Source: CAYTXJ01 sp965613025 (GTDB lineage: Bacteria; Desulfobacterota; DSM-4660; Desulfatiglandales; JALVMZ01). Taken from it: 64,000 nucleotides of DNA. Made by a program: the position numbers and the translations under genes. Positions 52,680 to 61,160 of the stretch are shown piece after piece. Within the stretch, counting starts at the first letter, position 1, and each line of letters opens with the position of its first letter. The stretch spans positions 1 through 64,000 of the forward strand of contig CBFDUE010000001.1 in NCBI GenBank assembly GCA_965613025.1, written 5' to 3'. The notes under the pieces were generated by a model. The model had not been told where the DNA came from. It worked only from the letters and a program-made list of their open reading frames with translations, and ran no database searches.

Positions 52680-54038
52680 TCAGTGGTGTCTTCTCCTTCC
52701 ACTGTGCCTTTCAAAGTGCTGCTGTGCCTGATACATAAAGGTTCTAATTGCTGCCTCTCTTCCTGGCTGATATGATCCGTCATATGGGGTATCTAAGTAA
52801 GGGACATTTGCCTTAGTGACAATAGGTTTAATTATGGCAGAGGTTATGGTGCTTGGCATACATGTAAAAGGATAGACATTTACAACCCCATTATATCCCT
52901 CTTTTATATATTCAATAATTCCAGAGATGCTAAGGCATGCCTCTGTTCCCACATCAAATGAAAAGATCCCAGTCCTGATAAGTATCTTCTCTAAGTCCTT
53001 TATTCTATGATCATCTGCAATATCCAAAATCTTTTTTATCCTCTTATAGACCTTATCCTGTTTTATCTGCTGATAATACAGATCAATCCCATACTTGAAA
53101 ATCCTCTTAAATGAATCCCTTATCCCTTCAATATTAAGATTCCTTATGTGTGCCCTCAGGTCAATCTTTGCCTCCCTGAGCCTGTCATATGTGGTATAGT
53201 TTATCCATTCTGCAATTGATGCATTTACCACCTCTCCTCCATATCTTTCAATCATCCTTATCACATTCTGATTGGACTGAACATGGGTCCTGAGATATAT
53301 CTCTCCCACAATTCCGATCAGGGGTTTGGGAGGGATTGTAGGATCTATCAGGGATTTGGCCTCCTTAGTGAGCTCTTCAAGCTGAGTGATGATGCTATCA
53401 AAATCCTTTTTCCTTCCATATCTTTCAAAGGCCTTTTCCATCTTTAAAGTTGCAGAATGAATAAACTGATCTGTGGAGCCCTCTATCTTTTCATAGGGCC
53501 TTACTCTCCAGAGCAGTCTATCCAATATATCCCCCACGATGACAGATAGATATGCCACCTTTCTGAACTCGCCTGCCTCCTCTATAAGACCTTCTACGGA
53601 ATAGGAATTATAGGATGTAAGGGTGCCAATCTTTATCTTCCTAAATTCTGGAAAGGTATCTAAGACTATCCTCTGAAACTTATTGTACATTCCAAACCTA
53701 CAGGGACCCTCTGACTCTGGCATAAAATATATATAGTCTTCAGGATCAAATCTATCACCGAGCCTTTCCTTTTCTCTCTTTAAGAAATAGAGTATATCAC
53801 CGGTGGTTACCTGACAGGGGAAACACTCCTTTCCAGAGGTAAAACTCTTTCCCAGATCCAACCCTTTATAGGTATCCATCAATATGGCATTTACACCAAA
53901 GCTTCTGAATGTGCCTGCCAACAGATGCCCCCCTATGGTATTCATCTGGGGTATCAGAAATGTCTTGCCCTTTACCTTGAAATATCCCACCCTCTCATAG
54001 AGATCTTTAAAGCCCTTTTCCATCGCTTTTTCCCTCAA
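52680..54038 (-). CDS. CoA-dehydratase-like Fe-S protein partner of the activase (COG3581/DUF2229-related)
   Basis: 452 residues related to the 2-hydroxyacyl-CoA dehydratase superfamily. Cysteine motifs include SGKECFPCQVTTGD, EGPCRFGMYNKF, GTEACLS and VYPFTCMPST, which could bind an Fe-S cluster. PLIGIVGEIYLRTHVQSNQNVIRMIERYGGEVV matches the fold of dehydratase and double-cubane proteins. The C-terminal Arg/His tail is odd (ERHSGRRRHH). It overlaps the activase gene by 4 bp, and the two are normally found together. Substrate unknown; likely an ATP-driven low-potential reduction. Confidence 0.8.
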   Translation of the reverse strand: MREKAMEKGFKDLYERVGYFKVKGKTFLIPQMNTIGGHLLAGTFRSFGVNAILMDTYKGLDLGKSFTSGKECFPCQVTTGDILYFLKREKERLGDRFDPEDYIYFMPESEGPCRFGMYNKFQRIVLDTFPEFRKIKIGTLTSYNSYSVEGLIEEAGEFRKVAYLSVIVGDILDRLLWRVRPYEKIEGSTDQFIHSATLKMEKAFERYGRKKDFDSIITQLEELTKEAKSLIDPTIPPKPLIGIVGEIYLRTHVQSNQNVIRMIERYGGEVVNASIAEWINYTTYDRLREAKIDLRAHIRNLNIEGIRDSFKRIFKYGIDLYYQQIKQDKVYKRIKKILDIADDHRIKDLEKILIRTGIFSFDVGTEACLSISGIIEYIKEGYNGVVNVYPFTCMPSTITSAIIKPIVTKANVPYLDTPYDGSYQPGREAAIRTFMYQAQQHFERHSGRRRHH

Positions 54039-57000
54039 TTGGAAATCTTAATCTGTTGAAATCTCTGTTTGGACTTTTCCATGCAGTTTTCAACCACATT
54101 TCTGTATGCCTCAAGCCTTGTCATCATACCTGCAACTGCTGAGTGTTCATCCAGTTCCAAGATAAGATAGGGTTTGTCTTGCATGATGTATTTATAAAAG
54201 TGCTCTATAAAGGAATCTGCTCCACAGCTAAAATTGGTCAGGTGTATTCCAAAGAGATTCTCATGAGATACAATATATCTTGCGGTTCTAAGGATCATTG
54301 CCCCAAACCCCCAATACATGGATGAAAAATCAGAAAGATCCACCCTGCTGGTATCTATAAAATCCATTGGCAGGGCACTCACCCCTATCTTTGAAAGATT
54401 TTCACCCAATCTGAGATTTAGCCTTTCATCATATAGGTTATATGGTCTTCCTGTTACAACAACCAGCGGTTTATCATCGGGATATGAAGAGAGGATCTTT
54501 TCCCCCTCTCTTAAAAGCTCTTTTGTAAATTCCTCCTGTATCTCTAAGGCATACATCAGTGCATCCCTTATATGCTTCCTGCTCTTTCCAATCTTGTGGG
54601 ACAATTGGGAAGCAAGTTCAAGTGCAAGCCTTTCAGGCTCGTATTTGAGGTGAACTATGGGACTTAGTATATTATCTCCTTTAAGATTAAATGCCATCCT
54701 CACCATATACTGATTTGCCTGAACCATTGGGCAATAAAACCCGCCTTCATATTCTGTGGGTGTTCTCATATTAATGGTTGCAGGAATAAAGAGAAATCTG
54801 GTCTTATCTTTGATATATCTTATATGTCCATGAGAGATCTTTACCGGAAAGCAGGTCTCTGCTGTCATGGATTCTATTCCCCAGGCCACAATTCGGGAAT
54901 TGGTAGGTGGGGTTAAAACCACCCTGAACCCCAACCTGTCAAAGAAATGGGCCCATAAGACTCCTGTATGAAGGGTATAGAGTGCCCTCTGCATACCAAC
55001 AGTAGGCCTTCCATCCACCTCTAAGATCCTCTCCCCATTGAATTCCACATACACACCTTCCATATATCTTTCCCATATCTGAGACCTCAGTCTGAAATAG
55101 TTGGGGCCTCTCTTTGCCCTTCTCTCACTTATCTCATATCTTCCACACTCCCCCCCCCAAATACTCTTTCTCCCATCAAAATTGTAGATCTTAAGTTTAC
55201 ACTGATTATGGCATTTGGGATCTGCCCTGCATATCACCTCTTTATACTCCATCCTATCATTGATTGCGCTATCCAGCCCCCTAAATCTGCTCTTCTCTAT
55301 GCCTTCCCTTCTCATCTTTTCCTGAACTAAGATCGCTGCCCCAAAGGCACCCAGCACCTCTCTGTGCTTTGGGACAATAATTGCCATATTTAAGGTGTTT
55401 TCAAAGGCAGCTACTACGGCTTTATTAAGGGAGGGGCCTCCCAAGAACATGATCCTCTCTCCGATCTTTCGCTTTCCCACCACCCTGTTAAGATAATTGC
55501 TGACAATTGCATAACAGAGCCCTGCCATTAGATCCTTCTTTTCCACACCCAATTGATGATATGATACAAGGTCAGATTCCATAAACACAGTGCATCTTTC
55601 AGCAAGTCGTATGGGAGAGGAGGAGGACATTGCTATCTCTTGAAATTCTCCCACTATATTTATTCCATATTTATTTGCAAGCTCATGTAAGAAGCTCCCG
55701 GTTCCTGCAGCGCACACCTTATTCATATCAAAATCCAGAGGATAGGTATTCATTATATAGATATATTTTGAATCCTGACCCCCGATCTCAAAGATGGTAT
55801 CAACTGTGGGATCAATCTCTACTGCACCTCTTGCATGGGCAGTTATCTCATCCACAATGAGATCGGCATTTAAAAAATCCCCCACCACATTTCTTCCAGA
55901 TCCTGTGGTGGCAACCCCCTTAATATCTATACATCTTCCCATCTCATCCCTTATGATGCTGAGCAATCTCTGGGTCACCTCCACAGGTCTTCCCTGGGTG
56001 TGGACATATCTTTTATGTATTATTCTTCTATGTTCATCTATAATTGCGTACTTTGTGGTAGTGGATCCTATATCCACACCCAGATATACGGGCACAGTCC
56101 CGTGAAATGGCACCTTTTCTACCTCATTCTCTTCAGGAAAGCGGGTCAATTTGAGCTTTAGTTTGGGAGCAATTGGAAGATTGGATAGCTGCACTCTTCC
56201 CAGTCTTAAAAGCCCATCTAAATCAATAGAATTTTCAACTCCTTGCTGCATAGCGTGTAATGCAACTCCTAAGGCTCCTATGGATGTGCTATAGGGGGGG
56301 ACAAGGATATTGGGGAAATATTCCTTAAATGCCTTTACCTGAAGCTGGTTAAGGGAAAGCCCCCCTATAAATATAACTGGATCTTCAACCTGCCTATCTG
56401 CAACAATGGTGCTGATAAAGTTTCTGGCATTCCCGATATGAAGCCCATAGATGATATCTTCAAGCTTCTCTCCCTTGTTTTGAAGATGAATCATATCAGA
56501 TTTAGTAAACACGGTGCATCTACAGGCCACATTTGATGGCCTTGTGCTTTTAAGCCCCAACTCAATAAAATCCTTAAGGACACTGTCAATCTGATCCTGG
56601 GAGATATCCACATCTCTTTTATAGATGGAAGTTGCAAGCCTTTGAGCCTGTTGATCTATAAAAGAGCCTGTCCCCGATGCACATGGCCCATTGGTATTAA
56701 AATATTCCAGCTCCCAACTGCCATCCCCATGCCTTATTTGAAAAAGGGCTGTATCTTGTCCGCCCATACTGATTATGGACCTCACATCTCGTTTTACATA
56801 AAGGGAGCCCAAGACCTGGGATATGGTATCAAATTCATAAAATCCGCCTACATTTTCACTTATCTTCCTTCCATGATTGCCAGTGAATGCAACTGCCCTG
56901 ATCTCATCTCTTCCAAACTGCTCAAATATATCACTTAAAAGGGAATGCACCTTTTCCTCTATTGCTCCAAAATGTCTCATATATGGATATTCGTAAATAA

Positions 57001-57076
57001 TCTCTTTTTTCTGATCTAGGACAAGACAATTGATACTTACAGAGCCTATATCTACCCCCACATATAATCCGCTCAT
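54035..57076 (-). CDS. Tandem acyl-CoA dehydratase activase (BcrAD/BadFG) with DUF2229 domain
   Basis: 1013 residues from ATG 57076 (AAGGAG sits correctly for this start; a GTG 9 bp earlier overlaps it). Two ASKHA activase domains are present: ~1-310 (YVGVDIGSVSINC, NGPCASGTGSF with Cys132) and ~325-590 (YLGVDIGSTTTKY, NKVCAAGTGSF with Cys455, AERCTVFMESDL). Each Cys would help bind the bridging [4Fe-4S] cluster seen in HgdC-type activators. The C-terminal DUF2229-like part (~620-1010) has Cys at 742 (TCFPVK), 782 (FYCPMV) and 951 (FSCGAD). It likely hydrolyses ATP to push electrons at very low potential. Confidence 0.9.
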   Translation of the reverse strand: MSGLYVGVDIGSVSINCLVLDQKKEIIYEYPYMRHFGAIEEKVHSLLSDIFEQFGRDEIRAVAFTGNHGRKISENVGGFYEFDTISQVLGSLYVKRDVRSIISMGGQDTALFQIRHGDGSWELEYFNTNGPCASGTGSFIDQQAQRLATSIYKRDVDISQDQIDSVLKDFIELGLKSTRPSNVACRCTVFTKSDMIHLQNKGEKLEDIIYGLHIGNARNFISTIVADRQVEDPVIFIGGLSLNQLQVKAFKEYFPNILVPPYSTSIGALGVALHAMQQGVENSIDLDGLLRLGRVQLSNLPIAPKLKLKLTRFPEENEVEKVPFHGTVPVYLGVDIGSTTTKYAIIDEHRRIIHKRYVHTQGRPVEVTQRLLSIIRDEMGRCIDIKGVATTGSGRNVVGDFLNADLIVDEITAHARGAVEIDPTVDTIFEIGGQDSKYIYIMNTYPLDFDMNKVCAAGTGSFLHELANKYGINIVGEFQEIAMSSSSPIRLAERCTVFMESDLVSYHQLGVEKKDLMAGLCYAIVSNYLNRVVGKRKIGERIMFLGGPSLNKAVVAAFENTLNMAIIVPKHREVLGAFGAAILVQEKMRREGIEKSRFRGLDSAINDRMEYKEVICRADPKCHNQCKLKIYNFDGRKSIWGGECGRYEISERRAKRGPNYFRLRSQIWERYMEGVYVEFNGERILEVDGRPTVGMQRALYTLHTGVLWAHFFDRLGFRVVLTPPTNSRIVAWGIESMTAETCFPVKISHGHIRYIKDKTRFLFIPATINMRTPTEYEGGFYCPMVQANQYMVRMAFNLKGDNILSPIVHLKYEPERLALELASQLSHKIGKSRKHIRDALMYALEIQEEFTKELLREGEKILSSYPDDKPLVVVTGRPYNLYDERLNLRLGENLSKIGVSALPMDFIDTSRVDLSDFSSMYWGFGAMILRTARYIVSHENLFGIHLTNFSCGADSFIEHFYKYIMQDKPYLILELDEHSAVAGMMTRLEAYRNVVENCMEKSKQRFQQIKISN

Positions 57077-57094
57077 ATCTACCACTCCTTCTCT

Positions 57095-58009
57095 CTAAAT
57101 GGCCTTAAAAAATGTGTTTTCTCCATATCTGTATCTCCATAGCCTCTTGCCCTTTATGAGTCCCTCTAATACATCTTCAATCTCTTCTTGTCCATTGAAC
57201 AGATATTCAATATCCTCTACCCTAATGGGTCTTCTCTTTGCCATCTCCACAATCTTACGCTCCAGATCTGAGATATGAGCTTCCCCTCTTCTCTTTCCTC
57301 TATAGGATATGATCTCTGCCTTTTGACCAAATATCTTACCTATATCTTCCATCCTCTCCTCTTCTACTCTGAGATCCATATCTGTTGGTGGTGGCCTAAC
57401 CACAGTGTTTAACTGGATTCTATCAGGCCCTATCTCATCCACCACCTTTTTTAGTGCACCTATCTCCCTTTCATTGTCATTGATACCTTTTACTATCATC
57501 ACCTCAAGCTGAAATTCACCCCTAAATTCCTCTCTGCATCTCCTGATTCCCTCAATCACCCTATCAACCCTTAGATTCCTATGAGGCCTATGGATCTTAA
57601 CAAATGTCTTTTCATAGACAGTGCTGAGAGTGGGCATTAATATATCTGCTGCCTTTACCGCTTCCCTTATCTCCTCTTTATAGAGTAGGGAACCATTGGT
57701 AAGCACAGCTATCTTCTTCTCTGTCATTCCTTTTAACCTTCTAATCATCTCACCCAGATCATGATTTAAGGTAGGTTCTCCTGAGCCTGAAAATGTAAGG
57801 ACTTCAGGATCGCTCTCCCTTAATGCAATGGATATCTCTGAAAACAGCTCATTTAGATCCACAAATGAATCTGTATCCACACTCTTACACGTTGTCCTAC
57901 CCACCTCACAGTATATGCAGTCATAGGAACAGGTCTTATATGGGATTATATCTATTCCTAAGGAGAGACCCAATCTCCTTGAAAAGACAGGGCCAAATAC
58001 ATATCTCAT
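57095..58009 (-). CDS. Radical SAM protein (COG0731-type) with C-terminal winged-helix-like domain
   Basis: 304 residues. The cluster CxxxCxxC is at Cys27-Cys31-Cys34 (CSYDCIYCEVG), very close to the N-terminus after MRYVFGPVFSRRLGLSLGIDIIPYKT. FSGSGEPTLN, IAVLTNGSLLY and QLEVMIVKGINDNE follow as in this group, with a substrate part RIQLNTVVRPP. The last ~75 residues (SDLERKIVEMAKRRPIRVEDIEYLFNG...) look like a small helical DNA/RNA-binding domain. Its reaction is unknown. It lies between polA and the activase. Confidence 0.85.
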   Translation of the reverse strand: MRYVFGPVFSRRLGLSLGIDIIPYKTCSYDCIYCEVGRTTCKSVDTDSFVDLNELFSEISIALRESDPEVLTFSGSGEPTLNHDLGEMIRRLKGMTEKKIAVLTNGSLLYKEEIREAVKAADILMPTLSTVYEKTFVKIHRPHRNLRVDRVIEGIRRCREEFRGEFQLEVMIVKGINDNEREIGALKKVVDEIGPDRIQLNTVVRPPPTDMDLRVEEERMEDIGKIFGQKAEIISYRGKRRGEAHISDLERKIVEMAKRRPIRVEDIEYLFNGQEEIEDVLEGLIKGKRLWRYRYGENTFFKAI

Positions 58010-58023
58010 AATTTTTCTCCCTC

Positions 58024-60696
58024 TTAATGCGCCTCTCCCCAGTTCCTTCCAACTCCCATATCCACTCTCAAAGGAACACTTAAGGGATATACACCCTCCA
58101 TCTCTTTTAGTACCATCTCTTTTACATCCTCCAATTCAGACTCCGGAACTTCAAATACGAGTTCATCATGAACCTGTAGGATCAGTCTTGTCTTCAATCG
58201 ATTTTCCTTTAGTTTTCTATGGATATTTATCATTGCCTTTTTTATCAGGTCTGCGGCTGTTCCCTGGATGGGTGTATTTATTGCCATCCTCTCTGCCTCC
58301 GCCCTGATCCTTGCCTTGCTGTGATTAATCCCTGGCAGATAGCGTTTTCGGTTAAAGAGGGTGGTGACATAACCCTTCTTTCGTGCCATATCAATCATCT
58401 GCTCTCTATATCTCAATACCCCTTTATATCTCTTATAATAGCTCTCTATATATCTCTGTGCCTCCTTTCTATCGATGTGTAGCTCCTGGCTTAGCTTTAC
58501 AGGCCCCATTCCATAGATTATCCCAAAATTAATTGCCTTGGCAATCCTCCTCATATCATCTGTAACCTTATCCATCTCCACTCCCAGTATCTCAGAGGCA
58601 GTCTTAGTGTGTATATCAATTCCTTCTCTAAAGGCATTTATAAATACTGGATCTTGAGAGTAGTGGGCAAATATCCTCAACTCTATCTGGCTGTAGTCCG
58701 CAGACAGCAGAAGATTGCCCTCATCTGCAATAAATCCCTTCCTTATCTCCCGTCCCTCCTCTCCCCTTATGGGGATATTCTGAAGATTGGGATTACTGCT
58801 ACTAAGCCTTCCTGTTGCTGTCACCGTCTGATTAAATGAGGTGTGAATCCTGCCGGTTTCAGGATTTATCATCTGCAATAGGGAATCCAAGTAGGTGGAC
58901 TTTAATTTTGATAGGCTCCTGTATCTTAATATAAGAGATGGTAGTCTATAGTTTAGTGAAGATAATGTCTCTAATACCTTTACATCTGTAGAATAGCTCT
59001 TGGTCTTTGTGGTCTTTTTCTGAACAGGGAGTTTAAGCTTTTCAAACAGCACAAAACCAAGCTGCTGAGGGGAATTAATATTAAATTCCATGCCCGCTTC
59101 ATCAAATATCTCCTCTTCCAACTTTGATAGTTCCTTAGATATCCTAATTGACATATCTTTAAAGAATTCCTCATCTATCTTTACTCCACTATATTCCATA
59201 TCCATAAGCACCTCAATGAGCGGCATCTCCAGTTCATAAAACAGGGATGCATTCCCCTCTTTATGTAGCATCTCATCCAATATAGGCCAAAGCCTCCATA
59301 CCACTTCTGCATCTTCACATGCATACTCCTTTGCGCTTTCCAGATCCACATCAGCAAAGGTCCCTTTCCCCTTTCCCACAACCTCCTTATAAGAGATCAT
59401 CTTGTGGTTGAGGTATTGCTGAGCAAGCACATTTAGATTATGCTGCCTCAGCCCCGGATTTATCACATAGGAGGCAACCATTGTATCAAAATAGATGCCT
59501 CTTATATCCATATTGTTCCTTTTAAAGATCAGGGCATCATATTTTATGTTCTGCCCTATCTTCTTTATATTAGGATCTTCTATCACCTCCTTAAGCCCAC
59601 TTATGACATAGTCTCTATCCAACTGCCTCTCTTTTACCTTATGGGCAACTGGAATATAGATCCCTTTGTCCTTTTCCATAGATAGAGAGATCCCCACAAG
59701 CTCTGCCCTCATGGGATCCTCACTTGTGCTTTCGGTGTCAATGGAAACAATCCCCTTTTTCTTTATCTCTGATATCAGCTCTCTAAAAAACCTCTTGTCA
59801 TTACATATCCTATAGTCCTTATCAGTTTCTGCCTCTCTCTTTGCAAATTGATTCCAAAGACTTATAAATTCAAGCTCCTTAAATATCTCTGATAGCCTAT
59901 CCCTTTCAGGTTCTCTAACTTTTAGCTCTTCCCAATCTATCTTTAAAGGAACCTGGGTATTGATCTTTACAAGCTCTCTGCTTAAAAATGCATTCTCTTT
60001 AAACTCTATCAATCTCTCCTTAAGCCTCTTTTTCTTAACCTCTGAGATGTTCTCATAGATATTTTCCAGAGTGCCAAACTGTCTTATTAGCTCTAAGGCG
60101 GTCTTCTCTCCCACTGAAGGTATTCCTGGAATGTTGTCAATGCTATCCCCACAGAGTGCCATTACATCCGTAAACTGCTGGGGCCTAATCCTGTATTCTT
60201 CTTCAATACTCTTGTAATTGACCAATCTGTCTTTCATAGGGTCCCACATGGAGATCATATCTGTTATGAGCTGGCGAAAGTCCTTATCCCCTGAAACTAT
60301 CACCACATAAAATCCTCTCTCTGTGGCAATTTGGGCCAGTGTGCCAATGATATCATCTGCTTCATAGCCCTCAATTTCCAGCATCTTTACCCTAAATCCC
60401 TCAACTATCTTCTTTATATAGGGTATCTGTTCGGTAAGATCTTCAGGGGTTGGAGGACGCGTTGCCTTATATCTTTCATATATCCTGTGTCTGAATGTGG
60501 GCCCAGGTGCATCAAATACAATTGCAAGATAGGACGGGGTCTTATCTTGATAGAGCCTCAAAAGCATCTTGGTAAAGCCAAAGATTGCATTTGTGGGAAG
60601 CCCCTTGGAGGTAGATAGCTCCCTTATTGCATGATATGCCCTATATATATATGAGCTTCCATCAACTAAATAGACTGTTTCCCTCTCTTCTTCCAT
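58024..60696 (-). CDS. polA: DNA polymerase I
   Basis: An 890-residue three-domain enzyme for Okazaki fragment processing and repair. The 5'-3' exonuclease (~1-290) shows VDGSSYIYRAYHA, VSGDKDFRQLI and GIPSVGEKTALELI. The 3'-5' proofreading domain (~315-480) keeps the catalytic DTE (SIDTESTS). The polymerase domain (~500-890) shows GRLSSSNPNLQNIPIR, motif A ADYSQIELRIFAHYS, motif B RRIAKAINFGIIYG and motif C LQVHDELVFEVP. All catalytic residues are intact. It starts 3 bp after the beta-flower gene. Confidence 0.97.
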   Translation of the reverse strand: MEEERETVYLVDGSSYIYRAYHAIRELSTSKGLPTNAIFGFTKMLLRLYQDKTPSYLAIVFDAPGPTFRHRIYERYKATRPPTPEDLTEQIPYIKKIVEGFRVKMLEIEGYEADDIIGTLAQIATERGFYVVIVSGDKDFRQLITDMISMWDPMKDRLVNYKSIEEEYRIRPQQFTDVMALCGDSIDNIPGIPSVGEKTALELIRQFGTLENIYENISEVKKKRLKERLIEFKENAFLSRELVKINTQVPLKIDWEELKVREPERDRLSEIFKELEFISLWNQFAKREAETDKDYRICNDKRFFRELISEIKKKGIVSIDTESTSEDPMRAELVGISLSMEKDKGIYIPVAHKVKERQLDRDYVISGLKEVIEDPNIKKIGQNIKYDALIFKRNNMDIRGIYFDTMVASYVINPGLRQHNLNVLAQQYLNHKMISYKEVVGKGKGTFADVDLESAKEYACEDAEVVWRLWPILDEMLHKEGNASLFYELEMPLIEVLMDMEYSGVKIDEEFFKDMSIRISKELSKLEEEIFDEAGMEFNINSPQQLGFVLFEKLKLPVQKKTTKTKSYSTDVKVLETLSSLNYRLPSLILRYRSLSKLKSTYLDSLLQMINPETGRIHTSFNQTVTATGRLSSSNPNLQNIPIRGEEGREIRKGFIADEGNLLLSADYSQIELRIFAHYSQDPVFINAFREGIDIHTKTASEILGVEMDKVTDDMRRIAKAINFGIIYGMGPVKLSQELHIDRKEAQRYIESYYKRYKGVLRYREQMIDMARKKGYVTTLFNRKRYLPGINHSKARIRAEAERMAINTPIQGTAADLIKKAMINIHRKLKENRLKTRLILQVHDELVFEVPESELEDVKEMVLKEMEGVYPLSVPLRVDMGVGRNWGEAH

Positions 60697-60699
60697 CTA

Positions 60700-61116
60700 T
60701 CACTCTGACTCTTCCTCTTCTTCCTTTTCCCTTTCCTCTTCCACTATCCTCTCTATCTTTCCTTGAAGAAGAAACTCTTTTAAAGGGACAGAAGATATTG
60801 CATAGCTAAACTTGGGCATTGGTGGCGGCTTCCATTTGGGTCTCTTTTCATAGATAGGCTTTCTCTTTGACTTTATAGGCTCCTTTGCACCACTCTTAGG
60901 ACATGTATTATGGGTAAACCCTATCCTCAATCCATTGCTATCATATAGGACCTCATCTATAAACCAACCCAGATGTCTTCCATTTATGCCATATACCTCC
61001 CTTTCATTAAATAGATAAGCTACAGCCTCCCCTTCAAAGAGATATATATTGCTGTCATAGTCATCTGAGATATAGGCAATGGGATTTCCATCCCTATCAT
61101 ATAGAGTAATATCCAT
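60700..61116 (-). CDS. 4-fold beta-flower-like protein, unknown function
   Basis: 138 residues. Repeated beta-turn units are visible: LYDRDGNPIAYISDD, NIYLFEGEAVAYLF, EVYGINGRHLGWFIDEVLYDSNGLRIGF. They resemble the four-bladed beta-flower fold of small bacterial proteins. A Pro/Lys-rich linker (KSKRKPIYEKRPKWKPPPMPK) and an extremely acidic end (about 12 Glu in the last ~18 residues) follow. GGAAGGTGAG precedes the ATG. It sits between a palindrome and polA with a 3-bp gap. Function unknown. Confidence 0.75.
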   Translation of the reverse strand: MDITLYDRDGNPIAYISDDYDSNIYLFEGEAVAYLFNEREVYGINGRHLGWFIDEVLYDSNGLRIGFTHNTCPKSGAKEPIKSKRKPIYEKRPKWKPPPMPKFSYAISSVPLKEFLLQGKIERIVEEEREKEEEEESE

Positions 61117-61133
61117 ATCTCACCTTCCTATTT

Positions 61134-61160
61134 GAGAGCTTTGAAAGATTCAAAACTCTC
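61134..61160. repeat. Third copy of the 12-bp palindrome at the rny 3' end
   Basis: GAGAGCTTTGAA (61134-61145), AGA, TTCAAAACTCTC (61149-61160): the same hairpin as in elements A and B with one mismatch. Its last base is the first base of the rny stop codon (read as TAG on the minus strand). The rest of the element is absent. Confidence 0.75.
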
